Of a DNA stretch of 64,000 bases, positions 9,397 to 18,223 are shown piece after piece (position 1 is the stretch's first letter; each line of letters begins with the position of its first letter). The stretch covers positions 2,418,001 to 2,482,000 of the forward strand of contig CBDAQG010000002.1 in NCBI GenBank assembly GCA_965198995.1, written 5' to 3'. The notes under the pieces are model-generated. The model was not told the origin of the DNA, did not search any database, and saw only the letters and a program-made list of their open reading frames with translations. The position numbers were made by a program, and so were the translations under genes. This DNA comes from CAXMMR01 sp965198995. GTDB taxonomy: Bacteria; Pseudomonadota; Alphaproteobacteria; Acetobacterales; Acetobacteraceae.

Positions 9397-10539
9397 ATGG
9401 ATTTCAATTTCACTGAAGAGCAGCGGCTGCTGGGCGACAGTCTCGAGCGCTTCCTGGCCGGCAGCTACGGCTTTGAGGCGCGGCAGCGGGCGGTTCGCTC
9501 CGAGGCGGGCTGGCGGCCGGAGCTCTGGCGGGCGTTGGCCGAGGATGTGGGGGTGCTGGGCGCGGCGCTGCCCGAGGAGATGGGCGGCTTCGGCGGCGGG
9601 CCGGTCGACACGATGGTGGTGATGCGGGCGCTCGGCCGCGCGCTGGTGGTTGAGCCGTATGTGGAGACGGTGGTGATTGCGGCCGGGCTGCTGTCGCGGG
9701 CTGGCGGGGCGGCGGCGGCGGACGCGGTGGAGCGCATCATCAGCGGGCAGTTGATTGCGACGCTGGCTTGGGGCGAGCCGACCAGCCGCTATGATGCCGC
9801 GGACGTGGCGACGACGGCGCGGCGGGACGGCAACGATTGGGTGCTGGACGGGCGCAAGGCGGCGGTGGCGGCGGCACCGTGGGCGGGGAGCCTGCTGGTG
9901 ACGGCGCGGACGGCGGGCGAGCGGCGCGAACGGTCCGGGATCTCGTTGTTTTTGGTGGACGCGGCGGCGGCGGGCGTGGCGATGCGCGCGTATCCGACGG
10001 TGGACGGCCGGCGGGATGCGGAGGTGGCGTTCGACGGGGTGCGGCTCGGCGGCGAGGCGCTGCTCGGCGAGGAGGGCCAGGCGCTGCCGCTGGTCGAGCA
10101 GGTGCTGGACGAGGCGCGGGCGGCGCTGTGCGCGGAGGCGCTCGGGGTGATGGGCGAGCTGCAGCGCCAGACGGTGGAGTACGCGCGGCAGCGTAAGCAG
10201 TTCGGTCGGCCGATCAGCGAGTTCCAGGTGCTGCAGCATCGGATGGTCGACATGTTCATTCAGCTCGAGCAGTCGGTGTCGATGACCTACATGGCGACGC
10301 TGAAGCTGGGCCTGCCGGCGGCGGAGCGTGGGCGGGCGGTTTCGGCGGCCAAGGTGTTCGTCGGGCGGGCGTGCAGCTTTGTCGGCCAGATGGCGGTGCA
10401 GACGCATGGCGGCATCGGGCTGACCGAGGAGCTGGCGCTCAGCCACTACTTCAAGCGCGCGACGATGCTGGAGACCGAGCTAGGCTCCGCCGACTACCAC
10501 CTGAAGCGTTACCAGGATTTAGCCGTCGCTCTCACATAA
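9397..10539 (+). CDS. pimD: Acyl-CoA dehydrogenase, PimD-like (small subunit type)
   Basis: A 380-residue acyl-CoA dehydrogenase-family protein. MDFNFTEEQRLLGDSLERFL at the N-terminus is close to PimD, the small subunit of pimeloyl-CoA dehydrogenase. The middle region is shortened and lacks the strong flavin-binding TEPxAGSD motif seen in its neighbour; LAWGEPTSRYDAADV takes its place. The C-terminus has QFGRPISEFQVLQHRMVDM and QTHGGIGLTEELALSHYFKR. It probably pairs with the 7992-9185 product as a heteromer that dehydrogenates dicarboxylyl-CoAs. No acid-CoA ligase or hydratase of a full pim operon is adjacent. Confidence 0.83.
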   Translation: MDFNFTEEQRLLGDSLERFLAGSYGFEARQRAVRSEAGWRPELWRALAEDVGVLGAALPEEMGGFGGGPVDTMVVMRALGRALVVEPYVETVVIAAGLLSRAGGAAAADAVERIISGQLIATLAWGEPTSRYDAADVATTARRDGNDWVLDGRKAAVAAAPWAGSLLVTARTAGERRERSGISLFLVDAAAAGVAMRAYPTVDGRRDAEVAFDGVRLGGEALLGEEGQALPLVEQVLDEARAALCAEALGVMGELQRQTVEYARQRKQFGRPISEFQVLQHRMVDMFIQLEQSVSMTYMATLKLGLPAAERGRAVSAAKVFVGRACSFVGQMAVQTHGGIGLTEELALSHYFKRATMLETELGSADYHLKRYQDLAVALT

Positions 10540-10544
10540 AGACG

Positions 10545-10620
10545 GTTTGCAGAGGCCGCCGGCGTCGTGCGCCGCACGCGTTCACGTGACGCCGGGTCCA
10601 GGGTAGAGACCTGGTCTTAC
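10545..10620. repeat. Degenerate spacer repeat with nested hairpin
   Basis: AGAGGCCGCC, then CGTCGTGCGCCGCACG and GGGTCCAGGGTAGAGACCTGGTCTTA. This is the same inserted hairpin type as at 9310-9350. It lies between the PimD-like and hydrolase genes. Confidence 0.65.
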
Positions 10621-10634
10621 TTGAAGGTATATTC

Positions 10635-11600
10635 ATGCGCTTCATAGCACGGCTCCTAGGCCTGGCCGCCCTGATCGGCGGCGGCCTGGCGGCCTTTACC
10701 TGGGCGGTTACGAAGCGGATTGAAAAGGCGCTGCCGCCGAGCGGGCGGTTCATCCAGGTCGGCGACTGCCGGCTGCACTACGTGGATGCGGGCAGCGGGC
10801 CGGCGATCGTCATGATCCATGGCCTGTCCGGCCAGCTGCTGAACTTTCCGAAGGCGGGGTTTGCGCCGCTGACCGGCGATTACCGCGTGGTGGCGATCGA
10901 TCGGCCGGGCAGCGGCTACTCGACGCGGCCAGCCCTCGCGTCGGCGACGCTCAGCGCGCAGGCGGGCACGGTGGCCGCCTTCATCAAGGCGCTTGGCCTC
11001 AACGCGCCGCTGATCGTCGGGCACTCTTTCGGTGGCGCGGTGGCGCTGGCACTGGCGCTTGACCATCCGGACTGCGTCGGTGGGCTTGCCCTGGTGGCGC
11101 CGGCGACGCATCCGACCTACGCCGTGCCGAAGCTGTTCCGCGGGCTGGCGGTGCGCTCGCCGACCGTGCGCCGGATCGTCGCCTGGACGCTCGCCATTCC
11201 GGGCGCGATGCGCAGCCGTGCGAGCGCAATGCCGTTCCTGTTCGGGCCCGAGCCGGTATCGCCTGACTTCCCGATGGTGGCGGGCGGGCTGCTTGGGCTG
11301 CGGCCGTCGAGCTACTATGCCGGGTCGAGCGACATGGTGGCGATGAACGACGACTTTCCCGGCTACGTTGCGCGCTACGCCTCGATCAAGGTGCCGGTCG
11401 GCATCCTGTTCGGGCGCGGCGACCAGGTGCTGGACCACGTCAAGCACGGGCTGGCGATGCGCTCGGCGATCCCCGGGCTGACGCTGGAGCTGGTCGAGGG
11501 CGGGCACATGCTGCCGGTGACGGTGCCGGACCAGGTGGTGGGATTTATCCGGCGGATGGCCGAGCAGGTGTTCACCAAGGAACAGAGGCAGACCGCATGA
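10635..11600 (+). CDS. Alpha/beta hydrolase, membrane-anchored
   Basis: A 321-residue esterase-type hydrolase. An N-terminal hydrophobic segment (about residues 7-25) should anchor or export it. The fold shows the oxyanion HGLSG (62-66), the nucleophile elbow GHSFGG with Ser131, the acid in LFGRGDQV (Asp262) and the base in EGGHMLPVT (His290), so the catalytic triad is intact. It overlaps the monooxygenase gene by four bases. In such pairs the monooxygenase turns a ketone into an ester or lactone and the hydrolase opens it, so a joint role in ketone degradation is a reasonable inference. Confidence 0.88.
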   Translation: MRFIARLLGLAALIGGGLAAFTWAVTKRIEKALPPSGRFIQVGDCRLHYVDAGSGPAIVMIHGLSGQLLNFPKAGFAPLTGDYRVVAIDRPGSGYSTRPALASATLSAQAGTVAAFIKALGLNAPLIVGHSFGGAVALALALDHPDCVGGLALVAPATHPTYAVPKLFRGLAVRSPTVRRIVAWTLAIPGAMRSRASAMPFLFGPEPVSPDFPMVAGGLLGLRPSSYYAGSSDMVAMNDDFPGYVARYASIKVPVGILFGRGDQVLDHVKHGLAMRSAIPGLTLELVEGGHMLPVTVPDQVVGFIRRMAEQVFTKEQRQTA

Positions 11601-13090
11601 GCGACGTTCTCGACCGCCCTGCCCCCGCGCCCGAGGCGCGCATCGAACATGTCGACGTGGTGATCATCGGCGCCGGGCTGTCGGGCATCGGCGCCGGCTG
11701 GCACCTGAAGCAGAACTGTCCGGGCAAGAGCTTCGTCATCCTGGAGGGCCGCGGCAGCCTGGGCGGCACCTGGGACCTGTTCCGCTATCCGGGGATCCGG
11801 TCGGACTCGGACATGTACACGCTCGGCTACCGGTTCCGGCCCTGGACCGAGGCGAAGTCGATCGCCGACGGCGCCTCGATCCTGAACTATATCCGCGAGA
11901 CGGCGGCGGAAGGCGGCATCGACCGGCACATCCGCTATCACCACCAGGTCAAGCGCGCCGCCTGGTCGTCGGCCGAGGCGCGCTGGACGCTGGAGGCCGA
12001 GTGCGACGGGGTGCCGGTGCGCCTCACCTGCGGCTTCCTGTTCACCTGCAGCGGCTACTACGACTACGAGAGCGGCTATCGGCCGGATTTCCCGGGCCTG
12101 CAAGACTACAAGGGCACGCTGGTGCACCCGCAGCACTGGCCGGCACAGCTCGACACAGCGGGCAAGCGCATCGTCGTCATCGGCAGCGGCGCCACCGCGG
12201 TGACGCTGGTGCCGGCGCTGGCGCGGCAGGCCGCCCATGTCACGATGCTGCAGCGCTCGCCGAGCTACGTGGTGTCCCGCCCCTCGGAGGATGTCTGGGC
12301 CAACCGGCTGCGCGCCCGGCTGCCGGCCAAGCTCGCCTACGGCATCATCCGCTGGCGCAACGTGCTGATCGGCCTGTTCTACTACACCCAGATGCGCAAG
12401 AAGCCGGCCGAAGCCAAGGCGATGATCATCGGCATGGTCCGCCGCCAGCTCGGCCCGGACTACGACGTCGGCACCCACTTCACGCCCAGCTACAATCCCT
12501 GGGACCAGCGCCTCTGCCTGGTGCCGGACGACGATTTGTTCCGTGCCCTCAAGGCCGGCAGCGCCGAGGTGGTGACCGACCATGTCGAGCGCTTCACCGA
12601 GACCGGCATCACCCTGCGCTCAGGCCGTTCGCTGGAGGCCGACATCGTCGTCAGCGCCACCGGGCTGAAGCTGCAACTGCTCGGCGGCGTTCAGGTCAGC
12701 GTCGACGGCGCTCCGGTCGATTTCAGCCAGACCACCGCCTATCGTGGCCTGATGTACAGCGACGTGCCGAACCTCGCCACTTCGTTCGGCTACACCAACG
12801 CCTCGTGGACGCTGAAATGCGACCTCACCTGCGACTATGTTTGCAAGCTGATCAACTACATGGACCGCCACGGCTACGCCGCCGCCACCCCGCGCCGCGG
12901 CGCCGGCGAGACGGCGGACGAGCCGATGTCGGACCTGTCCTCCGGCTACATCCAGCGCGATATCAGGCTGTTTCCGCGCCAGGGCGCCAAGCGACCGTGG
13001 CGGGTGCACCAGAACTACCTGCTGGACCGCCTCAGCTTTCGCACCGGGCGCATCAACGACGGGGCGCTGAAGTTCACCAAGACAGCATAA
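11597..13090 (+). CDS. Flavin-containing monooxygenase, Baeyer-Villiger type
   Basis: A 497-residue FAD/NADPH enzyme. It has the FAD-binding GAGLSG (25-30), GGTWDLFRYPGIRSDSD (56-72), the NADPH-binding GSGATA (196-201), and YKGTLVHPQHWP at 171-182, which fits the Baeyer-Villiger fingerprint FxGxxxHxxxW(P/D) with Tyr for the first Phe. The C-terminal FGYTNASWTLKCDL and LDRLSFR are typical of this group. It probably inserts oxygen next to a ketone carbonyl. The start overlaps the hydrolase stop (ATGA). Substrate range is unknown; short aliphatic, aromatic or terpenoid ketones are all possible. Confidence 0.9.
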   Translation: MSDVLDRPAPAPEARIEHVDVVIIGAGLSGIGAGWHLKQNCPGKSFVILEGRGSLGGTWDLFRYPGIRSDSDMYTLGYRFRPWTEAKSIADGASILNYIRETAAEGGIDRHIRYHHQVKRAAWSSAEARWTLEAECDGVPVRLTCGFLFTCSGYYDYESGYRPDFPGLQDYKGTLVHPQHWPAQLDTAGKRIVVIGSGATAVTLVPALARQAAHVTMLQRSPSYVVSRPSEDVWANRLRARLPAKLAYGIIRWRNVLIGLFYYTQMRKKPAEAKAMIIGMVRRQLGPDYDVGTHFTPSYNPWDQRLCLVPDDDLFRALKAGSAEVVTDHVERFTETGITLRSGRSLEADIVVSATGLKLQLLGGVQVSVDGAPVDFSQTTAYRGLMYSDVPNLATSFGYTNASWTLKCDLTCDYVCKLINYMDRHGYAAATPRRGAGETADEPMSDLSSGYIQRDIRLFPRQGAKRPWRVHQNYLLDRLSFRTGRINDGALKFTKTA

Positions 13091-13093
13091 GAG

Positions 13094-13350
13094 AGGCGAG
13101 GACTCTCCTTCCGTGAGCCTTTCCAACTGCGCTTTGCGCAGTCGGAACCTTTGCTCACTCCGCCCTCGACCCGCTGGGGGCGGCGCCCCCAGACCCGCAT
13201 GAGTTAGGTGCGTGCCCAACCTCTTTCTTGCTTGGCGACGCCATGCAATCGCATCCCACGCCACAGGCTTCGCCGTGGAGTCATGGATAAGGACTGGATT
13301 TTAAAGGCTTCGCCTTTAATGGGGTCGAGGGGCAAAGCCCCTCGCCTTCC
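13094..13350. repeat. Palindromic spacer repeat, full-length composite copy with nested palindrome
   Basis: The first arm GAGGACTCTCC is interrupted by a nested palindrome from TTCCGTGAGCC through TTTCCAACTGCGC and GCGCAGTCGGAACC to GCTCACTCCG. The GGGGGCGGCGCCCCC palindrome, the CTTGCTTGGCGA...TCATGGATAAG core and the GATTTTAAAGGC half follow, ending seven bases before the stop of the next, reverse-strand gene. Confidence 0.88.
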
Positions 13351-13356
13351 CTGGAC

Positions 13357-13557
13357 CTACTCGGCCGCCGGCTCAGCGTCGAGTTCTTCGTCGGACGCGC
13401 CGGTCCACGCCGTGGCGGCGGTTGTTGCCGGGCCGCCGATGGGTTCGTCGGCGTCTGGCGTCGGGGCCTTGGTGTCTCCAGGTGGGCTTTCGGGTGCAAG
13501 GGTGGCGAGGTCGATGGGGGCGGTGCCGGGGTTTTCGGCGGGTGGGTCGGCGGGCAT
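13357..13557 (-). CDS. Small acidic Pro/Ala-rich protein (66 aa)
   Basis: A 66-residue frame begins MPADPPAENPGTAP and ends in an acidic stretch DEELDAEPAAE. It has no membrane segment, cysteine or known domain and is probably disordered. An AAGGAG six bases before the ATG and a spacer repeat immediately beyond the stop both support expression. The function is unknown. It stands alone, divergent from the acyl-CoA dehydrogenase gene at 13747. The 189 bases between the two starts contain no other recognisable feature. Confidence 0.65.
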   Translation of the reverse strand: MPADPPAENPGTAPIDLATLAPESPPGDTKAPTPDADEPIGGPATTAATAWTGASDEELDAEPAAE

Positions 13558-13746
13558 GGGCGTCTCCTTTTGCTCGGGCTGACAACGCGAGGGGCGGTTG
13601 GCCGTTCATGGCATACCGCTGCATCGAAACGGGGTTGGGCGCTTGCAAACGGCGGCGGCGGGGCATAGCGAGGGCGACATGGCGTGTTTCCGACAGGTCG
13701 GTCTCGGCGGTTCGCAGGCTGGCGGCGGTGACGCTGGGAGAGGCTC

Positions 13747-14898
13747 GTGAGCGTGACGATGGACCCGATGATCGAGCAGCTGCTCGAGACGGTGCGGCGG
13801 TTTGCGACCGAGCGGCTACGGCCGCTTGAGGCGCAGGTTTCGGAGAGCGACGAGATCCCGGCGGCGGTGATCGACGAGATGCGGGCGCTCGGGCTGTTCG
13901 GGCTGTCGATCCCGGAGGAGCATGGCGGGCTGGCCCTGTCGATGGAGGCGGAGTGCCTCGTCGCGATCGAGCTTGGGCGGGTGAGCCCGGCGTTCCGCTC
14001 GGTGATCGGCACCAATGTGGGCATCGGCAGCCAGGGCCTGGTGATGGCCGGCACCGAGGCGCAGAAGGCGGAGTGGCTGCCGCGCATCGCCAGCGGCGAG
14101 GTGATCACCTCATTTGCCCTGACCGAGCCGGAGGCCGGGTCGGACAGCGGCTCGGTGCGGATGCAGGCGCGGCGTGACGGCGACGACTACGTGCTGACCG
14201 GCACCAAGCGCTACATCACCAATGCCGACCGGGCGGCGCTGTTCACGGTCATGGCGCGCACCGACCCGGAGCGGGCGGGTGGGGCGGGCGTCTCGGCATT
14301 TCTGGTGCCGGCGGCGAGCGACGGGCTGTCGCTTGGCCGCATCGAGCGCAAGATGGGCCAGCAGGGCGCGCATGTCTGCGACGTGATCTTCGAGGGCGTG
14401 CGGGTGCCGGCGGGCAACCGGCTCGGCGCCGAGGGCGAGGGCTTCAAGCTGGCGATGCGGGTGCTGGACCGGGGGCGGCTGCACATTGCGGCGGTATGCG
14501 TCGGCGCGGCCGAGCGGCTGATTGCGGACGCGGTGGGGTATGCCAGCGAGCGCCGCCAGTTCGGCGCCGCGCTGTCCTCGTTTCAGCTCGTGCAGGCGAT
14601 GATCGCCGACAGCAAGGCGGAGTCGCTGGCCGCCCGGGCGCTGGTGCTGGAGGGCGCCCGCCAGCGCGACCGCGGCGAGCGGATCACTCTGGAGGCGGCG
14701 TGTGCGAAACTGTTCGCCTCCGAGATGGTCGGCCGGGTCGCCGACCGGGCGGTGCAGATCTTCGGCGGCGCCGGCTACCTGGCCGAGTACGGCGTCGAGC
14801 GGTTTTATCGCGACGTGCGGCTGTTCCGCATTTACGAGGGCTCCTCGCAGATCCAGCAGCTGGTGATCGCCCGCGAAACGATCAGGCAGGGCGGCTGA
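13747..14898 (+). CDS. Acyl-CoA dehydrogenase (medium/short-chain type)
   Basis: A 383-residue FAD enzyme of normal length. It contains ALTEPEAGSDSGSVRM (about 120-135), ITNADRAALFTVMART, RRQFGAALSSFQLVQ, QIFGGAGYLAEYGVERFYRD and YEGSSQIQQLVIARETI. The Glu of YEGSS near residue 368 is the expected catalytic base that removes the alpha proton. GTG 13747 is used because GGGAG lies six bases upstream; ATG 13759 is the alternative. The thiolase gene follows after 36 bases, so these two probably form an operon for beta-oxidation of an acyl-CoA whose chain length I cannot define. Confidence 0.92.
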   Translation: MSVTMDPMIEQLLETVRRFATERLRPLEAQVSESDEIPAAVIDEMRALGLFGLSIPEEHGGLALSMEAECLVAIELGRVSPAFRSVIGTNVGIGSQGLVMAGTEAQKAEWLPRIASGEVITSFALTEPEAGSDSGSVRMQARRDGDDYVLTGTKRYITNADRAALFTVMARTDPERAGGAGVSAFLVPAASDGLSLGRIERKMGQQGAHVCDVIFEGVRVPAGNRLGAEGEGFKLAMRVLDRGRLHIAAVCVGAAERLIADAVGYASERRQFGAALSSFQLVQAMIADSKAESLAARALVLEGARQRDRGERITLEAACAKLFASEMVGRVADRAVQIFGGAGYLAEYGVERFYRDVRLFRIYEGSSQIQQLVIARETIRQGG

Positions 14899-14934
14899 CC
14901 ACTTTGACAGCAATAATCCGGGGAGCACAGCATC

Positions 14935-16140
14935 ATGCGTGAGGCCGTCATCGTTTCCACCGCCCGCACGCCGATCGGCAAGGCCTATCGCGGCGCCTTC
15001 AACAACACTCAGGCGCAGGCGCTCGGCGGGCATGCGATCGCCGCCGCGGTCGAGCGCGCCGGCATCGACCCGGCCGAGATCGACGACGTGATCATGGGCT
15101 GCGCGGCGCAGCAGGGCTCGCAGGGCATGAACGTCGCCCGCCAGAGCGCGCTGCGCGCCGGACTGCCGACCAGCGTCGCCGGGCAGACCATTGATCGGCA
15201 GTGCTCGTCCGGGCTGATGGCGGTCTCGATGGCGGCCAAGCAGATCATGGGCGACGGCATGACGGTCACCGTCGGCGGCGGGCTGGAATCGATCTCGCTG
15301 GCGCAGAACGAGCATTCGAACCGCTACCGCGCCGCCGACCCGTGGCTCGTCGAGCACCTGCCGCAGACCTACATGACGATGATCGAGACCGCCGAGATCG
15401 TCGCCGAGCGCTACCAGATCAGCCGCGAGAAACAGGACGAGTATGCCGTGCGCTCGCAGCAGCGCACCGCCAAGGGCCAGGCGGCGGGCATCTACCACGA
15501 CGAGATCGTGCCGATGAGCGCCGTGATGCTGGTGACCGACAAGGCGACCGGCGAGACCAGCGAGCGGCCGGTGACGCTGGAGCGCGACGAGGGCAACCGG
15601 CCGGAGACGACGCTCGCCGACCTCGCCAAGCTGAAGCCGGTGTTCAAGGGTGGCCAGCGCGTCAGCGAGGGGCACTACATCACCGCCGGCAACGCCTCGC
15701 AGCTCTCGGACGGCGCCGCGGCGCTGGTGCTGATGGAGGCGCGGGAGGCGGAGCGGCGCGGGCTGCAGCCGCTCGGCGCCTATCGCGGCATGGCGGTCGC
15801 CGGGTGCGACCCGGACGAGATGGGGATCGGGCCGGTGTTCGCGGTGCCGAAGCTGCTGGAGAAGCACGGCCTCAGCGTCGACGACATCGGCATCTGGCAG
15901 CTCAACGAGGCGTTTGCGGTGCAGGTGATCTATTGCCGTGACCGGCTGCACATTCCGGACGAGCGCCTCAACGTCACCGGCGGGGCGATCTCGGTGGGCC
16001 ACCCGTACGGAATGAGCGGGGCGCGGATGATCGGCCACACGCTGCTGGAAGGCCGCCGGCAGGGGGCGAAATGGGGCGTGGTGACGATGTGCGTCGGCGG
16101 CGGCATGGGTGCTGCCGGGCTGTTCGAGATCTACTCGTAG
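14935..16140 (+). CDS. Acetyl-CoA acyltransferase (thiolase)
   Basis: A 401-residue thiolase that cleaves 3-oxoacyl-CoA with CoA or runs the reverse. The nucleophilic Cys90 lies in TIDRQCSSGLMAVSM, and NEAFAVQ, GHPYGMSGARMIGH and the second cysteine in TMCVGGGMGAAG are all present. It also resembles PimB-type thiolases of dicarboxylate degradation, but the motif set alone does not separate them from FadA-like enzymes. A ribosome site GGGGAG lies upstream. It follows an acyl-CoA dehydrogenase in one unit and is terminated by a spacer repeat. Confidence 0.93.
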   Translation: MREAVIVSTARTPIGKAYRGAFNNTQAQALGGHAIAAAVERAGIDPAEIDDVIMGCAAQQGSQGMNVARQSALRAGLPTSVAGQTIDRQCSSGLMAVSMAAKQIMGDGMTVTVGGGLESISLAQNEHSNRYRAADPWLVEHLPQTYMTMIETAEIVAERYQISREKQDEYAVRSQQRTAKGQAAGIYHDEIVPMSAVMLVTDKATGETSERPVTLERDEGNRPETTLADLAKLKPVFKGGQRVSEGHYITAGNASQLSDGAAALVLMEAREAERRGLQPLGAYRGMAVAGCDPDEMGIGPVFAVPKLLEKHGLSVDDIGIWQLNEAFAVQVIYCRDRLHIPDERLNVTGGAISVGHPYGMSGARMIGHTLLEGRRQGAKWGVVTMCVGGGMGAAGLFEIYS

Positions 16141-16147
16141 GTCAAGA

Positions 16148-16300
16148 AAGGCCAGGAGCTTCGCCCCTGGACCCGATTAAAGGCGGAGCCTTTAAAATCC
16201 ATTAGTCTGTCCGTGCGCCATGGGCGAAGACGTGGCCGGACAGATGCGGGTCTGGGGGCGCCGCCCCCAGCGGAGTCCAGAGGCAGAGCCTCTGGCCTTA
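16148..16300. repeat. Palindromic spacer repeat, composite copy in inverted order
   Basis: It starts AAGGCCAGGAGC...CCCCTGGACCCGATTAAAGGCGGAGCC, then has GGGGGC/GCCCCC and ends CCAGAGGC/GCCTCTGGCCTTA. Here the two halves point at each other. The remaining gap 16301-16496 is less GC-rich and probably holds the porin promoter, but I cannot place its boxes. Confidence 0.82.
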
Positions 16301-16496
16301 TCTTCCCCATAACCGATCCGTCTTAAAACTAGCACACTGCGACTGAAATCGACATTGGGAACTCTCCCAAGAGTGCCAAGACTGATTGCCATTATTCGAC
16401 TCAAATGCTTTCGTTCCGCTGCGAAACGTAACTGCTGCCGGCTCTGGTCGAGAGCCTGCCGTGGGCGTCGGAAGAAAACATGAGGAGGTCGTCCCA

Positions 16497-17996
16497 ATGC
16501 CTACCAGGAACTCGCGCCCGCTCGGTGCGCCAGGGTCTCGGAGCCGTGTGGCTCCGCTGCTCGGCTTGATGACGGCGGCCAGCGTGCTCAGCGCCCCGGC
16601 AGTGGCGCAGACGCTGAACAGCGGCCAGGGCCAGTCGTCGAGCGTGCAGGTCGCGACGCCGGTGCCGAACAAGCCCCCGCCGTCGAGCGAGCCGCCGCTG
16701 CCCGCGCCCGAGGCGCTGTTTCCCGGGCTGTTCGGCGCCCGCCCCTGGCTGACCGACCACGGCATCGCGGTGCTGTTCGACACCGTCGACGAGCTGGCCG
16801 GCAACATCACCGGCGGCGGCGGCCCGATCCCGGCTGCCCGACTGAGCACCGGCGGCGGCGCGACGATCGACGGCCAGGTCGGCTTCGAGACCGACATCAA
16901 CTGGGAGCGGCTCGCCGGCATCACCGGCTTCTCGACCAACACCATCATCGTCGCCCGTTACGGCGGCCTGCCGGCCGGCGCCCTGATCGGCGACCAGCTC
17001 GACGCCACGCAGGAGGTCTACGGCGCCGGCGGCAACGTGGTCGCCCATTTGGTGCAGGCGTACGGCACCGAGACCCTCGCCGGCGGCCGCGTCGGCGTCA
17101 ATTTCGGCCGCATCCCGCTCGACGACTTCTTCTCCGCCTCGCCGCTGTATTGCGTTTTTGAATCCAACGCGATCTGCGGCAATCCCAAGAACTTCGTCGA
17201 CAACTACGCCCACAGCTCCTACCCGGACGCCAACTGGGCGGTGCGCGGCTTCATCTCGCCGATCACCGATTTCTACCTGCAGACCGGCATCTACTTTACC
17301 CAGAGCAACATCTACAACTCCGCCGAGAACTTCCGTTCCGGCTTCGGCATCGACGCCTCCTACATCTCCGGCCAGGCGTTCCCGGTCGAGGTCGGCTGGA
17401 CACCGAAGTTCGGCACGGACCAGTTGCCCGGCCATTACAAGCTGGGCTTCGTCTACGACCATAACCCGCATCTGAACGACTACTTCGACATTGCCGGCAG
17501 CGCGGTCGAGCAGACCGGCCTGCCTCGCCGCGTCTCCCAAGGCTCGACCACCACCTACGCCCTGGTCGACCAGATGCTGTTCCGCACCCAGCCGACCGCG
17601 AGCGGCGGCTTCATCGCCTTGGCCGGCGCCGGCTACAACGACCCGAGCACCTCGCAGCGCTACTACCAGTTCTTCGGCGGCTTCGAGTATGGCGGCTTCT
17701 GGCGCGATCGTCCGTTCGACCAGATCAACGGCATTGCCACCTACCAGCGCGTCTCGCCGTATGCCGGCAAGTCGCAGACCATCGCGCTCGCCGAAATGCT
17801 GCCGGTGGCGGACATCATCGGCGGCGCCAGCGGCACGCAAAGCTGGACCTCGGTGTTCGAGCTGAACTACGCGATCCACGTCTATCGGGGCGTGACCTTC
17901 GCGCCGGACTTCCAGTACATGATCCACCCGAACGCGCAGAAGAACCTGCCGGACGCAGCGTTCCTCGGCTTCAAGACGCACGTCGAGTTCTTCTAA
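16497..17996 (+). CDS. Outer-membrane carbohydrate porin, OprB family
   Basis: A 499-residue outer-membrane beta-barrel for uptake of sugars. The signal peptide ends near SAPAVAQ (about residue 40). A Pro/Ser-rich linker is followed by LFGARPWLTDHGIAVLFDTVDEL, the typical OprB opening, then GQVGFETDINWERL, RVGVNFGRIPLDDFF, a long run of alternating hydrophobic strands and a terminal Phe (THVEFF), as needed for barrel assembly. GAGGAGG eight bases before ATG 16497 fixes the start; the frame is open further up but unlike the family. It stands alone and ends at a strong terminator. The exact sugar is unknown. Confidence 0.93.
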   Translation: MPTRNSRPLGAPGSRSRVAPLLGLMTAASVLSAPAVAQTLNSGQGQSSSVQVATPVPNKPPPSSEPPLPAPEALFPGLFGARPWLTDHGIAVLFDTVDELAGNITGGGGPIPAARLSTGGGATIDGQVGFETDINWERLAGITGFSTNTIIVARYGGLPAGALIGDQLDATQEVYGAGGNVVAHLVQAYGTETLAGGRVGVNFGRIPLDDFFSASPLYCVFESNAICGNPKNFVDNYAHSSYPDANWAVRGFISPITDFYLQTGIYFTQSNIYNSAENFRSGFGIDASYISGQAFPVEVGWTPKFGTDQLPGHYKLGFVYDHNPHLNDYFDIAGSAVEQTGLPRRVSQGSTTTYALVDQMLFRTQPTASGGFIALAGAGYNDPSTSQRYYQFFGGFEYGGFWRDRPFDQINGIATYQRVSPYAGKSQTIALAEMLPVADIIGGASGTQSWTSVFELNYAIHVYRGVTFAPDFQYMIHPNAQKNLPDAAFLGFKTHVEFF

Positions 17997-18019
17997 CCAA
18001 GCTGCTCTGCGAGGAAAAA

Positions 18020-18223
18020 AAGGCCAGGGGCGTCGCCCCTGGACCCGATGCGAGCGGTTCCACTCAGGGTGGAACCGCTCGCATTGTTTTTGGCGAGCAA
18101 TTTTGTCAGCCTGAGATCGCTACGCGATCGTAGCCAGGCTGATATTGCTGTGGACTCCAAATGGATGCGGGTCTGGGGGCGCCGCCCCCAGCGGAGCCCA
18201 GAGGCAGAGCCTCTGGCCTTCCC
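18020..18223. repeat. Palindromic spacer repeat, composite copy interrupted by a terminator
   Basis: AGGCCAGGGGC...CCCCTGGACCCGATG is followed by an unrelated terminator hairpin and a second imperfect hairpin (18107-18141, CAGCCTG/CAGGCTG). The usual GGGGGCGCCGCCCCC and CCAGAGGC/GCCTCTGGCCTT arms follow and abut the stop of the efflux gene. Confidence 0.82.
18050..18091 (+). terminator. Rho-independent terminator of the porin gene
   Basis: A perfect 14-bp stem (18050-18063 with 18069-18082, arm GCGAGCGGTTCCAC) with a 5-base loop is followed by ATTGTTTTT. This is the clearest intrinsic terminator in the window. Confidence 0.9.

Noticed and set aside
7992..10539. Interpretation of the PimC/PimD pair as butyryl-CoA or isovaleryl-CoA dehydrogenase
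   Set aside because: The MDLDFS...FRDE and MDFNFTEEQRLL starts and the YGGSNEIQ ending match the two-subunit Pim type better. The substrate is still unproven.
16355..16370. Small inverted repeat TTGGGA/TCCCAA upstream of the porin
   Set aside because: Six-base arms with a 4-base gap are too weak to call an operator without comparison to relatives.
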